Shown here piece after piece: positions 1 to 10,494 of a DNA stretch of 64,000 nt. The stretch comes from Reyranella massiliensis 521 (GTDB lineage Bacteria; Pseudomonadota; Alphaproteobacteria; Reyranellales; Reyranellaceae): assembly GCF_000312425.1 (NCBI RefSeq), contig NZ_HE997181.1, positions 530,002-594,001 on the forward strand, read 5' to 3'. The notes below the pieces were generated by a model that saw nothing but the letters and a program-made list of their open reading frames with translations, was not told where the DNA came from and ran no database searches. The position numbers and the translations under genes were made by a program. Every line of letters begins with the position of its first letter. The stretch's first letter is position 1.

Positions 1-537
1 CCGCGTCCCGGCGAGCGTGTTCTGGAAATTGGCTGCGGTACCGCGCGCAACCTGGTTGCCGTCGCGCGCCGCTACCCCGAGGCATCCCTGTTCGGCATCG
101 ACATCTCCGCCGAGATGCTGCGGACGGCCCGGCAGACCGTCGAGCGGGAAGGGCTCGTTTCGCGTATCCGCCTCGCCCGTGCCGACGCCACGCGGTTCGA
201 TCCGGCCATTCTCTTTGGTGTGCCGTCTTTCTCGCGGATCTTCATCTCCTACAGCCTGTCGATGATCCCGGCCTGGGAGAGTGTGCTGGCCCAGGCGCTG
301 GCGTGGGTGCGGCCCGGCGGCGAGCTGCATATCGTCGATTTCGGCCGCCAGGAGGAGCTGCCCGTCTGGTTCAGAGCTGGGCTGCGACGCTGGCTGGCCC
401 TGTTTCACGTCTCGCCGCGAGATCGGCTGGAAACGGCACTGACGGAGTTCGCCGACCGGCAGACGGCGAGCCTTTGCCGCTTCGAACGGCCCTTCCGTGG
501 GTACGCCCAGTATGCCGTCTGCCGCAGGGCGGGCTGA
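1..537 (+). CDS. BtaB-like SAM-dependent methyltransferase (5' truncated by window)
   Basis: The reading frame is open from base 1, so the N-terminus lies outside the window. The visible 178 residues start inside a class I SAM-binding fold: motif I VLEIGCGT near residue 7, then the acidic FGIDIS strand. The stretch FISYSLSMIP and the closing VRPGGELHIVDFG resemble BtaB, which trimethylates diacylglyceryl-homoserine to the betaine lipid DGTS. In known bacteria btaB follows btaA, which would lie upstream, outside the window. The BtaB call is by remembered family resemblance; a generic lipid or quinone methyltransferase is the alternative. A GC-rich hairpin follows the stop codon. Confidence 0.6.
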   Translation, partial: PRPGERVLEIGCGTARNLVAVARRYPEASLFGIDISAEMLRTARQTVEREGLVSRIRLARADATRFDPAILFGVPSFSRIFISYSLSMIPAWESVLAQALAWVRPGGELHIVDFGRQEELPVWFRAGLRRWLALFHVSPRDRLETALTEFADRQTASLCRFERPFRGYAQYAVCRRAG

Positions 538-561
538 GCCGGCAACTACCTGGGTCGCATG

Positions 562-600
562 GCCCCTCCGTCCGGCGGACATGGCCGGGCAGGGAGGGGC
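562..600 (+). terminator. GC-rich hairpin after the btaB-like gene
   Basis: An 8-bp perfect stem (GCCCCTCC at 562-569 with GGAGGGGC at 593-600) encloses a smaller GTCC/GGAC hairpin at 570-580. It sits 25 bases after the methyltransferase stop and 62 bases before the thiolase start. There is no T-run, so it may be a weak terminator or an mRNA-stabilising structure. Confidence 0.4.
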
Positions 601-661
601 ACTAGCAAGCCCCCGCGAGCGGTGCTACCCCAACCCATTGATTGAGTTGGGAGTACCCAAG

Positions 662-1864
662 ATGACTGAAGCCTTCATTTGTGATGCGATCCGAACCCCC
701 GTCGGCCGTTACAACGGCGGCCTGGGCGCCATGCGTGTGGACGATCTCGCTGCCCATCCGATCAAGGCGCTGATGCAGCGCAATGCCAATGTCGATTGGG
801 GGGCGGTCGACGATGTCATCTACGGCTGCGTGAATCAGGCCGGCGAGGACAATCGCAATGTCGCGCGCATGGCGGGTCTGCTCGCCGGTCTGCCGGTCGA
901 AGTGGCCGGCGCCACGGTGAACCGGCTCTGTGGCTCTGGCCTGGAAGCGGCCGGACACGCTGCACGTGCTGTAAAGCTCGGCGAAGCCGACATGATGATT
1001 GCCGGCGGGGTCGAGGGCATGACGCGCTCGCCCTATGTCATGGGTAAACCCGAAAGCGCCTTCGATCGTTCCATGAAGCTTGAGGATACGGTGCTGGGCT
1101 GGCGCTTCGTCAACCCGCGCATGAAGGCGGCATACGGCGTCGACCCGATGGGCCAGACCGCCGAGAACGTCGCGACCGAGCACCAGATCAGCCGAACCGA
1201 TCAGGATGCCTTTGCCTATCGCAGCCAGCGTCGCTGCAAGGCGGCGCAGGATCGTGGCTTCTTCGAGAAGGAAATCGTTTCGGTCACCGTCAAGAAGGGC
1301 AAGACCGAGATCGTCGTTGGCAAGGACGAGCATCCGCGCGGCGACACGACGATGGAAACGCTCTCGAAGCTGGCGGCGGCGTTCCGCGACGGCGGCTCGG
1401 TGACGGCTGGCAACTCCTCGGGCCTGAACGATGGCGCCTGCGCCATGATCATTGCCTCGGAGGCTGCGGCCAAGGCCAACGGACTCACGCCTCGCGCCCG
1501 TATCCTGGGTACGGTATCGGCCGGCGTGCCGCCGCGCGTCATGGGCATCGGTCCGGTGCCGGCGACGCAGAAGCTGCTGGCCAAGCTCGGCATGACCATC
1601 GGCGACTTCGACACGATCGAACTCAACGAAGCCTTTGCCGCCCAGGCGCTGGCCGTCCTGCGCCAGCTTGGCCTCAGCGACGATGCCGAGAACGTCAACC
1701 CCAACGGCGGCGCCATCGCGCTGGGCCATCCGCTCGGCGCGTCGGGCGGCCGGTTGATGATCACGGCTCTCAACCAGCTCGAGGCGACGGGCGGCAAGCG
1801 CGCGCTCGCCACCATGTGCATCGGCGTCGGCCAAGGCATCGCGCTGGCGCTGGAACGGGTCTGA
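662..1864 (+). CDS. pcaF: 3-oxoadipyl-CoA thiolase (acetyl-CoA C-acyltransferase)
   Basis: A 400-residue thiolase that splits 3-oxoadipyl-CoA with CoA to give succinyl-CoA and acetyl-CoA, the last step of the beta-ketoadipate and phenylacetate routes. The nucleophilic cysteine is Cys90 (NRLCGSG); the acid/base pair is His356 (GHPLGASG) and Cys386 (MCIGVGQG). Length and N-terminus (MTEAFICDAIRTP) match PcaF/PaaJ closely. The frame is open further upstream, but the ATG at 662 starts at the conserved first residue and is preferred. No other pca or paa genes are nearby, so the substrate is inferred from sequence similarity only. The stop overlaps the next start (TGATG). Confidence 0.85.
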   Translation: MTEAFICDAIRTPVGRYNGGLGAMRVDDLAAHPIKALMQRNANVDWGAVDDVIYGCVNQAGEDNRNVARMAGLLAGLPVEVAGATVNRLCGSGLEAAGHAARAVKLGEADMMIAGGVEGMTRSPYVMGKPESAFDRSMKLEDTVLGWRFVNPRMKAAYGVDPMGQTAENVATEHQISRTDQDAFAYRSQRRCKAAQDRGFFEKEIVSVTVKKGKTEIVVGKDEHPRGDTTMETLSKLAAAFRDGGSVTAGNSSGLNDGACAMIIASEAAAKANGLTPRARILGTVSAGVPPRVMGIGPVPATQKLLAKLGMTIGDFDTIELNEAFAAQALAVLRQLGLSDDAENVNPNGGAIALGHPLGASGGRLMITALNQLEATGGKRALATMCIGVGQGIALALERV

Positions 1865-2940
1865 TGCGTCACCTGCTGCTTGCCGCCGCCGCGCTCCTGC
1901 TATCGAGCCTGTCGGCGCAAGCGCAGGTCGAACCGCAATTCACCAAGGAGCTGACCTCCAACGCTCCGGGCAGCAGCGATCTGCTGCTGCCGCGCTATGC
2001 CGGCTCCTTCATCCTGGCGCAGACCAAGAAGGACTTCGACGAGCTGGTCCTGCCGCTCGGCAAGGCGATCGGCTCGTCGTACCAGACCGACGCCGACAAG
2101 AAGCTGCGCTACGAGAAGGTCGAGTCCGTCGAGGGCCGGCTGACGCGCACCGTCTACGTGATCCCCGAAGGCCGCTCGACGCTCGAAGTGGTGCGCAACT
2201 ACACCAATGAGCTGGAGGGCAAGGGCGCCAAGACCCTGTTCCAGTGCAGCAAGGCCGAGTGCGGCGAGGACTTCCACAAGCTGCATGGCGTGCCGCGTGC
2301 GCTGAAGCCCGAGGGCACGGCCTACAATCGCGCCCGTCGCGACCTGACCGGCAACGTGCTGGAGTATGTCGATCCTTCGGCCGACCAGCGGCTGTGGGTC
2401 GGCAAGTGGGAGCGGGGCGGTGGTTCGGATGTCTACGTCTCGATCTACGCTGCTACCCAGACCGGCGGTTCGATGGGCAACGTCTCGTCGGCCTTGAAGG
2501 GCCGGGTGCTGGTGATGCTCGACGTGCTCGAAACCCAGGCGATGCAGCAGAACCTGGCCTTCGTCTCGGCCGAACAGATCGGCGGCGCGCTGGGCAAGGA
2601 GGGCCGCGTCGCGCTCTACGGCATCCTGTTCGATTTCGACAAGGCCGACATCAAGCCGGAGTCCGACAAGCAGCTCGTCGAGATGGCAAACCTGCTCAAG
2701 TCCACGCCCGGACTGAAGGTGTTCATCGTCGGCCATACCGATAACAAGGGCGCCTTCGCCTACAATACCGACCTGTCGCAGCGGCGCGCCGAGGCTGTCG
2801 CCAAGGCGCTTACGGCAAAGCATGGTATCTCGGCTGATCGTATGGTCGCAAAAGGTGTTGGCCCTTTGAGTCCGCTTGCTCCCAACGACAATGAAGACGG
2901 ACAGGCCAAGAACCGCCGCGTCGAACTCGTCAGGCAGTAA
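1864..2940 (+). CDS. OmpA-family outer-membrane protein with N-terminal DUF4892-like region
   Basis: 358 residues with a signal peptide (residues 1-20, ending SAQA). The middle region (about 30-230) resembles the DUF4892 domain seen before OmpA domains. The C-terminal peptidoglycan-binding OmpA domain (about 250-358) has the FDFDKADIKPES strand, the GHTDNKG loop and the LSQRRAEAV helix. It is expected in the periplasm or outer membrane, bound to peptidoglycan. It starts at the ATG overlapping the thiolase stop, so the two are probably co-transcribed although functionally unrelated. Its 3' end overlaps the convergent nicotinamidase gene by 11 bases. Confidence 0.8.
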   Translation: MRHLLLAAAALLLSSLSAQAQVEPQFTKELTSNAPGSSDLLLPRYAGSFILAQTKKDFDELVLPLGKAIGSSYQTDADKKLRYEKVESVEGRLTRTVYVIPEGRSTLEVVRNYTNELEGKGAKTLFQCSKAECGEDFHKLHGVPRALKPEGTAYNRARRDLTGNVLEYVDPSADQRLWVGKWERGGGSDVYVSIYAATQTGGSMGNVSSALKGRVLVMLDVLETQAMQQNLAFVSAEQIGGALGKEGRVALYGILFDFDKADIKPESDKQLVEMANLLKSTPGLKVFIVGHTDNKGAFAYNTDLSQRRAEAVAKALTAKHGISADRMVAKGVGPLSPLAPNDNEDGQAKNRRVELVRQ

Positions 2941-3538
2941 GGTTTAGATTGATACCGCCCTGGCGCATCTCGGTGAGCTTGCGCTTGCGGCTGCCGTCGA
3001 GGTCGATAGCGGCCGTGGCTTCGAGCACCACGGCGACATCGAAGCCGGCTTGCCGGGCATCGATGGCCGACCAGGCGACGCAATAGTCGAGTGCCAGGCC
3101 GCAGAAGATCAGCCGCGAGAATCCGCGTGCCTTCAGGTAGCCATCGAGGCCGGTCCGCGTCATGCGATCGTTCTCGCGGAAGGCCGAATAGGAATCGATG
3201 CCGGTATGATAGCCCTTGCGCACGATCATCTGCGCCTTGGTCGTTTCAAGATCGGGATGGAACGCAGCGCCCGGCGTGCCCTGAATGCAGTGGTCCGGCC
3301 AAAGGGTTTGCGGCCCGTAGGGGAACTTCACCGTCGAGAAGGGCTCGGCGTCGGCCCAGGAACTGGCGAACGAGGCATGGCCCGCGGGATGCCAGTCCTG
3401 CGTCAGGACGACGTGGTCGTAGCGGCCGATCAGGCGGTTGACCAGTGGCACGATGGCATTGGCGCCGGGCACGGCCAGCGCGCCGCCTTCGCAGAAGTCG
3501 TTCTGCACATCGACCACGATCAACGCCTCGTTGGGCAT
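2930..3538 (-). CDS. pncA: Nicotinamidase / pyrazinamidase
   Basis: 202 residues of the isochorismatase-like hydrolase fold. It hydrolyses nicotinamide to nicotinate and ammonia for NAD salvage. The catalytic triad is visible as Asp10 (VVDVQNDF), Lys108 (VRKGYHTGIDSYSAF) and Cys153 (LALDYCVAW). Metal ligands are Asp48 and His50 (TQDWHP) and probably His83 (PDHCIQGT). Length is normal for PncA. The gene lies 13 bases beyond the tgt stop on the same strand, so it may be the last gene of the queA-tgt transcript. Confidence 0.92.
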   Translation of the reverse strand: MPNEALIVVDVQNDFCEGGALAVPGANAIVPLVNRLIGRYDHVVLTQDWHPAGHASFASSWADAEPFSTVKFPYGPQTLWPDHCIQGTPGAAFHPDLETTKAQMIVRKGYHTGIDSYSAFRENDRMTRTGLDGYLKARGFSRLIFCGLALDYCVAWSAIDARQAGFDVAVVLEATAAIDLDGSRKRKLTEMRQGGINLNLTA

Positions 3539-3551
3539 CCGTTACGCTCCG

Positions 3552-4676
3552 CTACGATGGGGGGATGTCGCCGAGGCTCTGATCGCTTTCGAACGAGGCG
3601 ATCCAGGAGCCCAGCACGTTGCTTTCGATGGCGCCGCGCAAGCCGCGCATGACGTCCTGATAGTAATGCAGGTTGTGCCAGGTCAGCAGCATCGCACCAA
3701 GGATCTCCTCGGAGCGAATGAGGTGATGCAGGTAGGCCCGGCTGTGATGTTTGCAGGCCGGGCAGGCGCAGTGCTCGTCGATCGGCCGCGGATCGTCGCG
3801 GTGGCGCGCGTTGCGCATGTTGAGTTCGCCGCGGCGCGTGAAAGCCTGCGCCGTGCGGCCGGCGCGCGTCGGCATCACGCAATCGAACATGTCGATGCCG
3901 CGCTTCACCGCGCCGACGATATCGGCAGGCCGCCCCACGCCCATCAGGTAGCGCGGCCGGTCGGCCGGCAGCATCGGCACGGTCTGGTCGAGGACGCGGA
4001 ACATCGTCTCCTGGCCCTCGCCGACAGCGAGTCCGCCGACCGCATAACCGTCGAAGCCGATCGAGGTCAGAGCCTTGGTGCTTTCCTCGCGCAGCTCGGG
4101 AAAGACGCTGCCCTGGACGATGCCGAACAGACCGTAGCCCGGCCGCTCGGTGAAGGCCCGCTTGCCGCGTTCCGCCCACTTCATCGAAAGCCGCATGGAG
4201 AAGGCCGCCTCCGGCTCCTCGACCGGCCAGCTCGTGCACTCGTCGAACGACATGGTGATGTCGGCATCGAGCAGGCGCTGGATCTCGATCGAGCGCTCGG
4301 GCGTGAGCCGATGCTGCGTGCCGTCGATGGGCGAGCGGAAGGTGACGCCGTCGGGATCGAGCTTGCGCAGCTCCTTGAGCGACATCACCTGGAAACCGCC
4401 CGAGTCGGTCAGGATCGGACCCGGCCAGTTCATGAACTTGTGCAGGCCGCCCAACGAGGCGACACGCTCCGCGCCGGGCCGCAGCATGAGGTGAAAGGTG
4501 TTGCCCAGCACGATCTCCGCGCCAGTGCTGGCGACGGATTGCGGCATCATCGCCTTCACGGTGCCGGCGGTGCCCACCGGCATGAAGGCCGGCGTCTCTA
4601 TCGTGCCGTGCGCCGTCGTGATCTGCCCGCGGCGTGCATTGCCATCGGCGCCGAGCAGCTTGTAGGAAAGACTCAT
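3552..4676 (-). CDS. tgt: Queuine tRNA-guanine transglycosylase
   Basis: 374 residues. Tgt exchanges guanine-34 of tRNAs with GUN anticodons for preQ1, the base-exchange step of queuosine synthesis. Asp91 in the DSGGFQ motif and the nucleophile Asp265 in MFDCVMPTR are present. The zinc site is complete: Cys303, Cys305, Cys308 and His334. The start is the ATG overlapping the queA stop by 4 bases (ATGA), giving MSLSYKLLG. The frame stays open upstream of this ATG, but that part is the shadow of queA. queA and tgt are translationally coupled and act in sequence. Confidence 0.96.
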   Translation of the reverse strand: MSLSYKLLGADGNARRGQITTAHGTIETPAFMPVGTAGTVKAMMPQSVASTGAEIVLGNTFHLMLRPGAERVASLGGLHKFMNWPGPILTDSGGFQVMSLKELRKLDPDGVTFRSPIDGTQHRLTPERSIEIQRLLDADITMSFDECTSWPVEEPEAAFSMRLSMKWAERGKRAFTERPGYGLFGIVQGSVFPELREESTKALTSIGFDGYAVGGLAVGEGQETMFRVLDQTVPMLPADRPRYLMGVGRPADIVGAVKRGIDMFDCVMPTRAGRTAQAFTRRGELNMRNARHRDDPRPIDEHCACPACKHHSRAYLHHLIRSEEILGAMLLTWHNLHYYQDVMRGLRGAIESNVLGSWIASFESDQSLGDIPPS

Positions 4677-5719
4677 CGGCGCAACAAACAACAATCGCCG
4701 TAAGAATAGAAGCGATATCGCTCGCCTATCGCGTGCGCATAAGCCTGCTTCATACGGTCGAGACCGGCGAAGGCGGCGACCAGCATGAACAGCGTCGAGC
4801 GCGGCAGATGGAAGTTGGTGAGCAGCAAGTCGACGGCGCGAAAGCGAAAGCCCGGCGTGATGAAGATGTCGGTTTCGCCGCTCCATGGTTTCACGGCGCC
4901 GTCGTGGGTGCGCGCCACGGATTCCAGCAACCTGAGGGAGGTCGTGCCGATCGAGACGATCCTGCCGCCGGCCGCGCGCGCCGCACTGACGGCGTGGGCC
5001 GTCGCTTCGGAAACCTCGCCCCATTCGGCGTGCATGGTGTGGGCGTCGGTATCGTCGACCCGCACCGGCTGGAAGGTGCCGGCGCCGACATGGAGCGTGA
5101 CGCCCGCCGTACCGATGCCGGCCTCTGCCAGCGCTGCCAGCAATGGCGGCGTGAAATGCAGGCCGGCGGTGGGGGCGGCGACGGAGCCGTCGTAGCGGGC
5201 GAAGAGCGTCTGGTAATCGGCACGATCCTGTGCGTCGGCCGTGCCGCCGCGAATGTAGGGGGGCAGGGGTACCGTGCCGGTTTGTTCCAGGGCTGTGAGA
5301 AATTCGTGACCGCTCCTGTCGAACGCCAGCACGATGGATCCGTCCTCGTGCTTGGTGTCGACCCGGGCCGTGAGACCGTTGGCGAAGGTGATCGCATCGC
5401 CGGGACGCAGCCGCTTGGTCGGACGTGCGAAGGAAAGCCAACGACCGGCGCCGACGTCGCGGATCAACAGAGCTTCGAGCGAGACGTCCTGTCGGCCGCC
5501 GCTGCCGGCGCGAACGCCCTTAAGCCGCGCCGGAATGACCTTGGTGTCGTTGAAGACCAACAGGTCGCCGCGGCGCAGCAGGCCCGGCAGGTCGCGCACC
5601 GTCCTGTCGTGCAGGCCGTCCGGCGCGACATCGAGCAGACGCGCGGAATCGCGCGGCGAGACGGGCCGCTGGGCAATGAGGTCGTCTGGAAGCTCGAAGT
5701 CGAAGAGATCGACGCGCAT
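4673..5719 (-). CDS. queA: S-adenosylmethionine:tRNA ribosyltransferase-isomerase
   Basis: 348 residues, the usual QueA length. It transfers and isomerises the ribosyl part of SAM onto preQ1-tRNA to form epoxyqueuosine. Family signatures are the N-terminal [12 protein letters not shown], the [14 protein letters not shown] block, [23 protein letters not shown] and the late [14 protein letters not shown] block. It begins 6 bases after the MBL-hydrolase stop and overlaps tgt by 4 bases. Confidence 0.96.
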   Translation of the reverse strand: MRVDLFDFELPDDLIAQRPVSPRDSARLLDVAPDGLHDRTVRDLPGLLRRGDLLVFNDTKVIPARLKGVRAGSGGRQDVSLEALLIRDVGAGRWLSFARPTKRLRPGDAITFANGLTARVDTKHEDGSIVLAFDRSGHEFLTALEQTGTVPLPPYIRGGTADAQDRADYQTLFARYDGSVAAPTAGLHFTPPLLAALAEAGIGTAGVTLHVGAGTFQPVRVDDTDAHTMHAEWGEVSEATAHAVSAARAAGGRIVSIGTTSLRLLESVARTHDGAVKPWSGETDIFITPGFRFRAVDLLLTNFHLPRSTLFMLVAAFAGLDRMKQAYAHAIGERYRFYSYGDCCLLRR

Positions 5720-5725
5720 TAACCG

Positions 5726-6853
5726 TCAGACAGCGCCGACATCCATCACCTCGGGTGAAGGATCGTCGGCAGGCGGGTCGTTGGCAGGGTTAACCAGCGC
5801 GACGAAGCGGTGCACGCCATCCACGACCGTCCGCTTCACGCGCGCCCGCGTCTCCAGGCAATGAAGGTGCGCCAGGGTCTCGCCGAAAGCGAACACGATC
5901 TGATTGTTGTCGAGATGGCGCGGGAAGAGCACCGGCACCATGTCCCAGCCCGTCGCGCCTTCGGCTCCCTTGCGGGCGATGGCGGTCGTCATGTCGTTCA
6001 GGCGGGCATCGTGATGGGCCACGAGCTGGTCGAGGCGCGTGTGCAGGCCGATGAATGGAAAGCCGTGGCTCGGCAGGACCAGCGCGTCGGCCGGCAGGCG
6101 GCGAAAGCGCGAGAAGCCATCCAGGAACCAGGTCAGAGCGTCGGCCAGCGGTTCGTTCGGCCAGACGCCGACATTGGTGCTGATCTTCGGCAGCACCTGG
6201 TCGCCGGCAATCATGACGTTGAGTTCGGGGCACCACAGCGACGCGTGCTCCGGCGCGTGGCCGCGGCCCACGATGACGTCCCAGCGATGCCCGCCGATGG
6301 TGAGGGGGTGGGCGTGGATCAGCCGCTGGAAGGCCGTGGGCAGTGGCGCCACGCCCTTGGCATAGCCGCCCTTGTGGCGGTGGAAGTTGGCGATGCGGTC
6401 CGCCGGCACGCCGTTGCGCGCGAGATGGGCGGCGCGGATCTCGTCGCTCTCCACGAAGTCGTTGCGGGCCGCCTGGGCGCTCATGTACTCGCCCAGGGTC
6501 ATCCAGAGCGGCGCGTTCCATTTTTTGCAGAGCCAGCCGGCCAGCCCGACATGATCGGGATGGAGGTGCGTGGCGATCACGCGCGTGACGGGTTTGCCGT
6601 TCAGCTTCTGGGCGAAGATCTTCTCCCAGAGATCACGCGTGTCCTGCGTATTGATGCCGGTGTCGACGATCGTCCAGCCGTCCTTTTCCTCCACCAGCCA
6701 CAGGTTGATGTGGTTGAGCTGGAAGGGAAGCGGCATGCGCAGCCAGTAGATGCCGGGGGCGACGTTCTTGATGTCCCCGGGCTCGGGGACGTCGCCGCAG
6801 GGGAAGCGCAGTTGGGCCAGCAGGCGCTGGGAGAGGTCAGGCGAATCAGGCAT
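5726..6853 (-). CDS. MBL-fold metallo-hydrolase
   Basis: 375 residues with a metallo-beta-lactamase fold. The metal motif THLHPDHVG (HxHxDH) is near residue 96. A later GRGHAPEH supplies the third histidine, and the IAGDQVLPKIS strand the bridging aspartate. The C-terminal part resembles the winged-helix tail of lactonase- and LACTB2-like hydrolases. The substrate is unknown; glyoxalase II-like thioesterase, lactonase or nucleic-acid hydrolase activity are all possible. It precedes queA by 6 bases, so it is probably the first gene of that operon. Confidence 0.8.
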   Translation of the reverse strand: MPDSPDLSQRLLAQLRFPCGDVPEPGDIKNVAPGIYWLRMPLPFQLNHINLWLVEEKDGWTIVDTGINTQDTRDLWEKIFAQKLNGKPVTRVIATHLHPDHVGLAGWLCKKWNAPLWMTLGEYMSAQAARNDFVESDEIRAAHLARNGVPADRIANFHRHKGGYAKGVAPLPTAFQRLIHAHPLTIGGHRWDVIVGRGHAPEHASLWCPELNVMIAGDQVLPKISTNVGVWPNEPLADALTWFLDGFSRFRRLPADALVLPSHGFPFIGLHTRLDQLVAHHDARLNDMTTAIARKGAEGATGWDMVPVLFPRHLDNNQIVFAFGETLAHLHCLETRARVKRTVVDGVHRFVALVNPANDPPADDPSPEVMDVGAV

Positions 6854-6885
6854 GAAAAAGCCCTAGCGGCGACGGGGTTGGGCTG

Positions 6886-8163
6886 TCACGACCGCTGGCC
6901 GACTGCCCGCCATGCAATATCACGCCGGCAAAAGCCTTCCGGCCAGTCGATCAGGTCGACAGCCCGGTAGGCGCGGGCACGGGCTTCCTCCACGGTAGAG
7001 GCCATGGCGCTGACGTTCAGCACGCGGCCACCATTGGCCAGGATGCGGTTGCCGTCGGCTTTGGTTCCGGCATGGAAAATCTGCACGCCCTCGATCTTTG
7101 CCGCCTGGTTCAGGCCCCGGATTTCGCTGCCCTTCGGGTAGGAGTCGGGATAGCCCTTGGTCGCCAGGATGACGGTAAGGGCGGCCTCCGGGGACCAGCG
7201 CAGATCGAGGTGGTTCAGGCCGCCATCCACGCAGGCCAGTAGGGCCGGCACGAGATCGGACTTCAGCCGCATCATCAGGACCTGGCATTCGGGGTCGCCG
7301 AAGCGGCAATTGTACTCGACCAGCCGCGGTCCCTTCTGATCGATCATCAGGCCGACATAGAACACGCCCTTGAACGGCGAGCCGGCCTTGGCCATCGCGC
7401 GCACAGTCGGCATCACGATCTCGTCCATGGTGCGCTTCTGCATGCCGGCGTCGAAGATCGGCGCCGGCGAATAGGCGCCCATGCCGCCGGTGTTCGGCCC
7501 CTTGTCGCCGTCGAAGGCGCGCTTGTGATCCTGCGCACCGACCAGCGGCAGCACATGCTCGCCGTCGCAGAGCGCGAAGAAGCTCGCTTCCTCGCCCTGC
7601 ATGAACTCCTCGATCACGACCGAGGCGCCGGCCGCCCCGAAGCGATTCCCGGCGAGAATATCGCGGACCGCCTCGACGGCCTGCTCGACGGTTTCGGCGA
7701 CAATCACGCCCTTGCCGGCGGCCAGCCCGTCCGCCTTGACGACGATGGGTGCGCCCTGCGCGCGGATATAGGCCTCGGCCTTGGCGACGTCGGTGAAATG
7801 CTCGTAGGCCGCGGTGGGGATGTTGTTTTCGCGGCACAGAGCCTTCGTGAAGCTCTTGGAGCCTTCGAGCCGGGCAGCAGCCTTCGAGGGGCCCCACGCC
7901 TTGATGCCGGCGGCGGTGAAGGCATCGACGATGCCGGCGACCAGCGGCGCGTCGGGCCCGACCACCACGAAGTCGATCTTTTCGCGCTGCGCGAGCGCTA
8001 CCTGTCCCGCGATGTCCTCGGCACCGATGTCGATGCATTCGGCGACCTGCGCGATGCCGGCATTGCCGGGGGCGCAAAAGAGCTTGGTGCAGAGCGGAGA
8101 CGCCGAAATCGCCCAGCAGAGCGCATGTTCGCGGCCGCCGCCGCCCACCACGAGGATTCGCAT
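6886..8163 (-). CDS. purD: Phosphoribosylamine-glycine ligase (GAR synthetase)
   Basis: 425 residues, ATP-grasp fold. It joins 5-phosphoribosylamine and glycine, using ATP, in the second step of purine synthesis. Motifs: the N-terminal [11 protein letters not shown] loop, [37 protein letters not shown] and the metal-binding [10 protein letters not shown]. The ATG at 8163 is chosen because [14 protein letters not shown] is the canonical N-terminus; the frame is open another 31 codons upstream without homology. The gene is divergent from xseA with 58 bases between the start codons, which must hold both promoters. Confidence 0.96.
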   Translation of the reverse strand: MRILVVGGGGREHALCWAISASPLCTKLFCAPGNAGIAQVAECIDIGAEDIAGQVALAQREKIDFVVVGPDAPLVAGIVDAFTAAGIKAWGPSKAAARLEGSKSFTKALCRENNIPTAAYEHFTDVAKAEAYIRAQGAPIVVKADGLAAGKGVIVAETVEQAVEAVRDILAGNRFGAAGASVVIEEFMQGEEASFFALCDGEHVLPLVGAQDHKRAFDGDKGPNTGGMGAYSPAPIFDAGMQKRTMDEIVMPTVRAMAKAGSPFKGVFYVGLMIDQKGPRLVEYNCRFGDPECQVLMMRLKSDLVPALLACVDGGLNHLDLRWSPEAALTVILATKGYPDSYPKGSEIRGLNQAAKIEGVQIFHAGTKADGNRILANGGRVLNVSAMASTVEEARARAYRAVDLIDWPEGFCRRDIAWRAVGQRS

Positions 8164-8221
8164 AGCGAGGCTTTGACCACAGTTTGCGTCGCGGGCACAA
8201 GCGGCTAGGCTGGCGCCGCCC

Positions 8222-9739
8222 ATGGATAATTTCGACGCTCCATCAGTCCCCAGCAATGTTCCGGAATTCTCGGTTTCCGAGCTCTCCTTTGCGCTGAAGC
8301 GCGAAATCGAGACGGCATTTCCGCGCGTGCGCGTGCGGGGCGAAATCAGCCAGCCGTCCTTTCCGCGCTCCGGTCATTGCTATTTTCGCCTGAAGGACGA
8401 GAACGCCGTCATCGACGGCGTTGCCTGGAAGGGCACGATCCCGCGGCTCGGAATCCGCATCGAAGAGGGGCTGGAGGTCATCGCCACCGGCAAGCTCACG
8501 ACCTATGCCGGCTCCTCGCGCTATCAGATCATCGTCGACCGGCTGGAACTGGCGGGCGAAGGCGCGCTGCTGAAGCTCTTGGAGGATCGCCGGAAGAAAC
8601 TGCAGGCCGAGGGCCTGTTCGATCAGGACCGCAAGCGGCCGCTGCCTTTCCTGCCGGAAGTGGTCGGCGTCGTGACCTCGCCCTCGGGCGCAGTCATCCG
8701 CGATATCCTGCACCGGCTGGCGGATCGCTTTCCGTGCCACGTCCTGGTCTGGCCGGTCGCCGTGCAGGGCGAGAAGGCGGCTGGCGAAGTCGCGGCGGCC
8801 ATCGCCGGCTTCAACAGGCTTCCCGAGGACGGGCCTGTGCCGCGGCCCGACGTGCTGATCGTGGCGCGTGGCGGCGGTAGTCTCGAAGACCTCTGGGCCT
8901 TCAACGAGGAGGTCGTGGTGCGCGCCGCCGCGGCGTCGACGATCCCGCTCGTCTCCGCGGTCGGTCACGAAACCGATACGACCCTGATCGACTTCGCCTC
9001 GGACCGCCGTGCGCCGACGCCGACGGCGGCGGCCGAAATGGCGGTGCCGGTGCGCGCCGATCTGATGGCCGAGACGCTGGACTATGCGAAGCGGCTGGTC
9101 GGCGGCATCAACCGCCTGTTGCGCGAGTCGGCGATGGAACTGGCGGGCCTGGCGCGCGGCCTCGGCGATCCGCGGCGCCTGATCGAGGAGCGTCAGCAGC
9201 GGCTCGATGTCAGCGGTGAACGGCTGGGACTGGCGATGCGGCAGCTCGTGGATCGACGCGCCCAGTCGTTGGCAGCGGCGAGGCTCCTCCGGCCCAATGC
9301 CGTGATCGCAGCCAAGGAGCAGATGCTCGCCGCCGAATCGCGGGCGCTGCGCAGCGCCATGGAGCGCTTCAAGGGCGACACCTTGCAGAAGATCGAGCGC
9401 ACCGCCGATCGGCTGACGCAAAATGCCGACCGCTTGAAGCGCCATTCCGACGATCTGCTGCGGCGTGGCGGCGAGCGCGTCGATCAGCTGGGCAAGCTGC
9501 TGGAGAGCTACTCCTTCCACTCCGTGCTCAATCGCGGCTTTGCGCTGGTGCGCGATCAGGACGGCCAGCCGGTATTGGCGGCGGCCGCCACGAGTGCAGG
9601 CCAGACCATCGGCATCGAGTTCGCCGATGGCCGTATCGGTGCGAAGGTCACCGATAGCGCAGGCCGGTCTGCGAGGGTCGCTGCTCCGCTGCCACCGCGC
9701 CGCCAAGGCGGCAGCGGCAATCAAGGTTCGTTGCTGTAG
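8222..9739 (+). CDS. xseA: Exodeoxyribonuclease VII large subunit
   Basis: 505 residues. XseA with XseB degrades single-stranded DNA from both ends. The N-terminal OB-fold (about residues 15-115, starting [15 protein letters not shown]) is followed by the catalytic domain with [28 protein letters not shown] and [17 protein letters not shown], then a long helical region and a C-terminal beta segment. It is somewhat longer than the E. coli protein. The small subunit xseB is not in the window. Confidence 0.95.
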   Translation: MDNFDAPSVPSNVPEFSVSELSFALKREIETAFPRVRVRGEISQPSFPRSGHCYFRLKDENAVIDGVAWKGTIPRLGIRIEEGLEVIATGKLTTYAGSSRYQIIVDRLELAGEGALLKLLEDRRKKLQAEGLFDQDRKRPLPFLPEVVGVVTSPSGAVIRDILHRLADRFPCHVLVWPVAVQGEKAAGEVAAAIAGFNRLPEDGPVPRPDVLIVARGGGSLEDLWAFNEEVVVRAAAASTIPLVSAVGHETDTTLIDFASDRRAPTPTAAAEMAVPVRADLMAETLDYAKRLVGGINRLLRESAMELAGLARGLGDPRRLIEERQQRLDVSGERLGLAMRQLVDRRAQSLAAARLLRPNAVIAAKEQMLAAESRALRSAMERFKGDTLQKIERTADRLTQNADRLKRHSDDLLRRGGERVDQLGKLLESYSFHSVLNRGFALVRDQDGQPVLAAAATSAGQTIGIEFADGRIGAKVTDSAGRSARVAAPLPPRRQGGSGNQGSLL

Positions 9740-9751
9740 GGGGAAACGAAG

Positions 9752-10483
9752 ATGACCAGCGCGCCGCTGTCGGCCGAGACCATCAAGAACTTCATGTACG
9801 CCAGCACGGCGACCGTCTCCATGCAGATGCTGAAGCGCGGCTTTCGCAACACGGCGGTGAGCGGCGTGCGGCCGCTCAATCCCAAGGCGACGCGCATGGT
9901 TGGACCGGCCTACACGCTGCGCTACGTGCCGGGCCGCGAGGATCTCGACAAGCCGCCGTCGCCCAACGATCCGCCGCATGCGCAGAACAAGGCGATCGAG
10001 GAGACGCCAGCCGGCCATGTGCTGGTGATCGGCACCGAGGGCAACCTGCGCTCCGGTACCCTGGGCGATATCCTGGCATTGCGTCTCAAGGTACGTGGCG
10101 TGGCAGGAGTGCTGAGCGACGGTGCGATGCGCGACACGCCGGTGATCGGCAACTTCGACTTCCCCGTCTACTGCGTCTCTGCCGCAGCGCCGCCCAGCAT
10201 GAATCACCTGCATCCCGTCGAGGTGCAGACGCCGGTCGGCATCTGCGGTGTCGCGGTCTATCCGGGCGACGTGATCGTGGCGGACGGCGACGGCGCCATC
10301 GTCGTGCCGCGTCATCTCGCCGACGAAGTGGCGCGCGATTCCTTCGAGCAGGAGCGTCTGGAGAAATTCGTGGCGATCCGCGTCGGGCAGGGCAAGCCGA
10401 TCAAAGGCACCTATCCGCCGAACGACGAAACCAAGAAGCTCTACCAGGACTGGATCAAGGCCGGCGAACCCGCTGGCGGCTGA
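9752..10483 (+). CDS. RraA-like family protein (possible 4-hydroxy-4-methyl-2-oxoglutarate aldolase)
   Basis: 243 residues, with a ribosome-binding site (GGGGGAAACGAAG) just upstream. The RraA/HMG-aldolase core is recognisable: GTLGDILALRLK followed by GVLSDGAMRDTPVI, where the Arg-Asp pair normally holds substrate and metal. Members are either class II pyruvate aldolases (HMG/CHA aldolase) or RNase E inhibitors. Conserved Arg and Asp favour an enzyme. The protein is slightly longer than E. coli RraA. It is separated from xseA by 12 bases and from the next lipoprotein gene by 11 bases, suggesting one transcript. Confidence 0.75.
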   Translation: MTSAPLSAETIKNFMYASTATVSMQMLKRGFRNTAVSGVRPLNPKATRMVGPAYTLRYVPGREDLDKPPSPNDPPHAQNKAIEETPAGHVLVIGTEGNLRSGTLGDILALRLKVRGVAGVLSDGAMRDTPVIGNFDFPVYCVSAAAPPSMNHLHPVEVQTPVGICGVAVYPGDVIVADGDGAIVVPRHLADEVARDSFEQERLEKFVAIRVGQGKPIKGTYPPNDETKKLYQDWIKAGEPAGG

Positions 10484-10494
10484 AGGAGAGGACG

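Noticed and set aside
8243..10315. Long open frame (about 690 codons) opposite xseA and the RraA-like gene
   Set aside because: It is antisense to two well-supported genes and has low-complexity Arg/Ala/His-rich sequence typical of a shadow frame.
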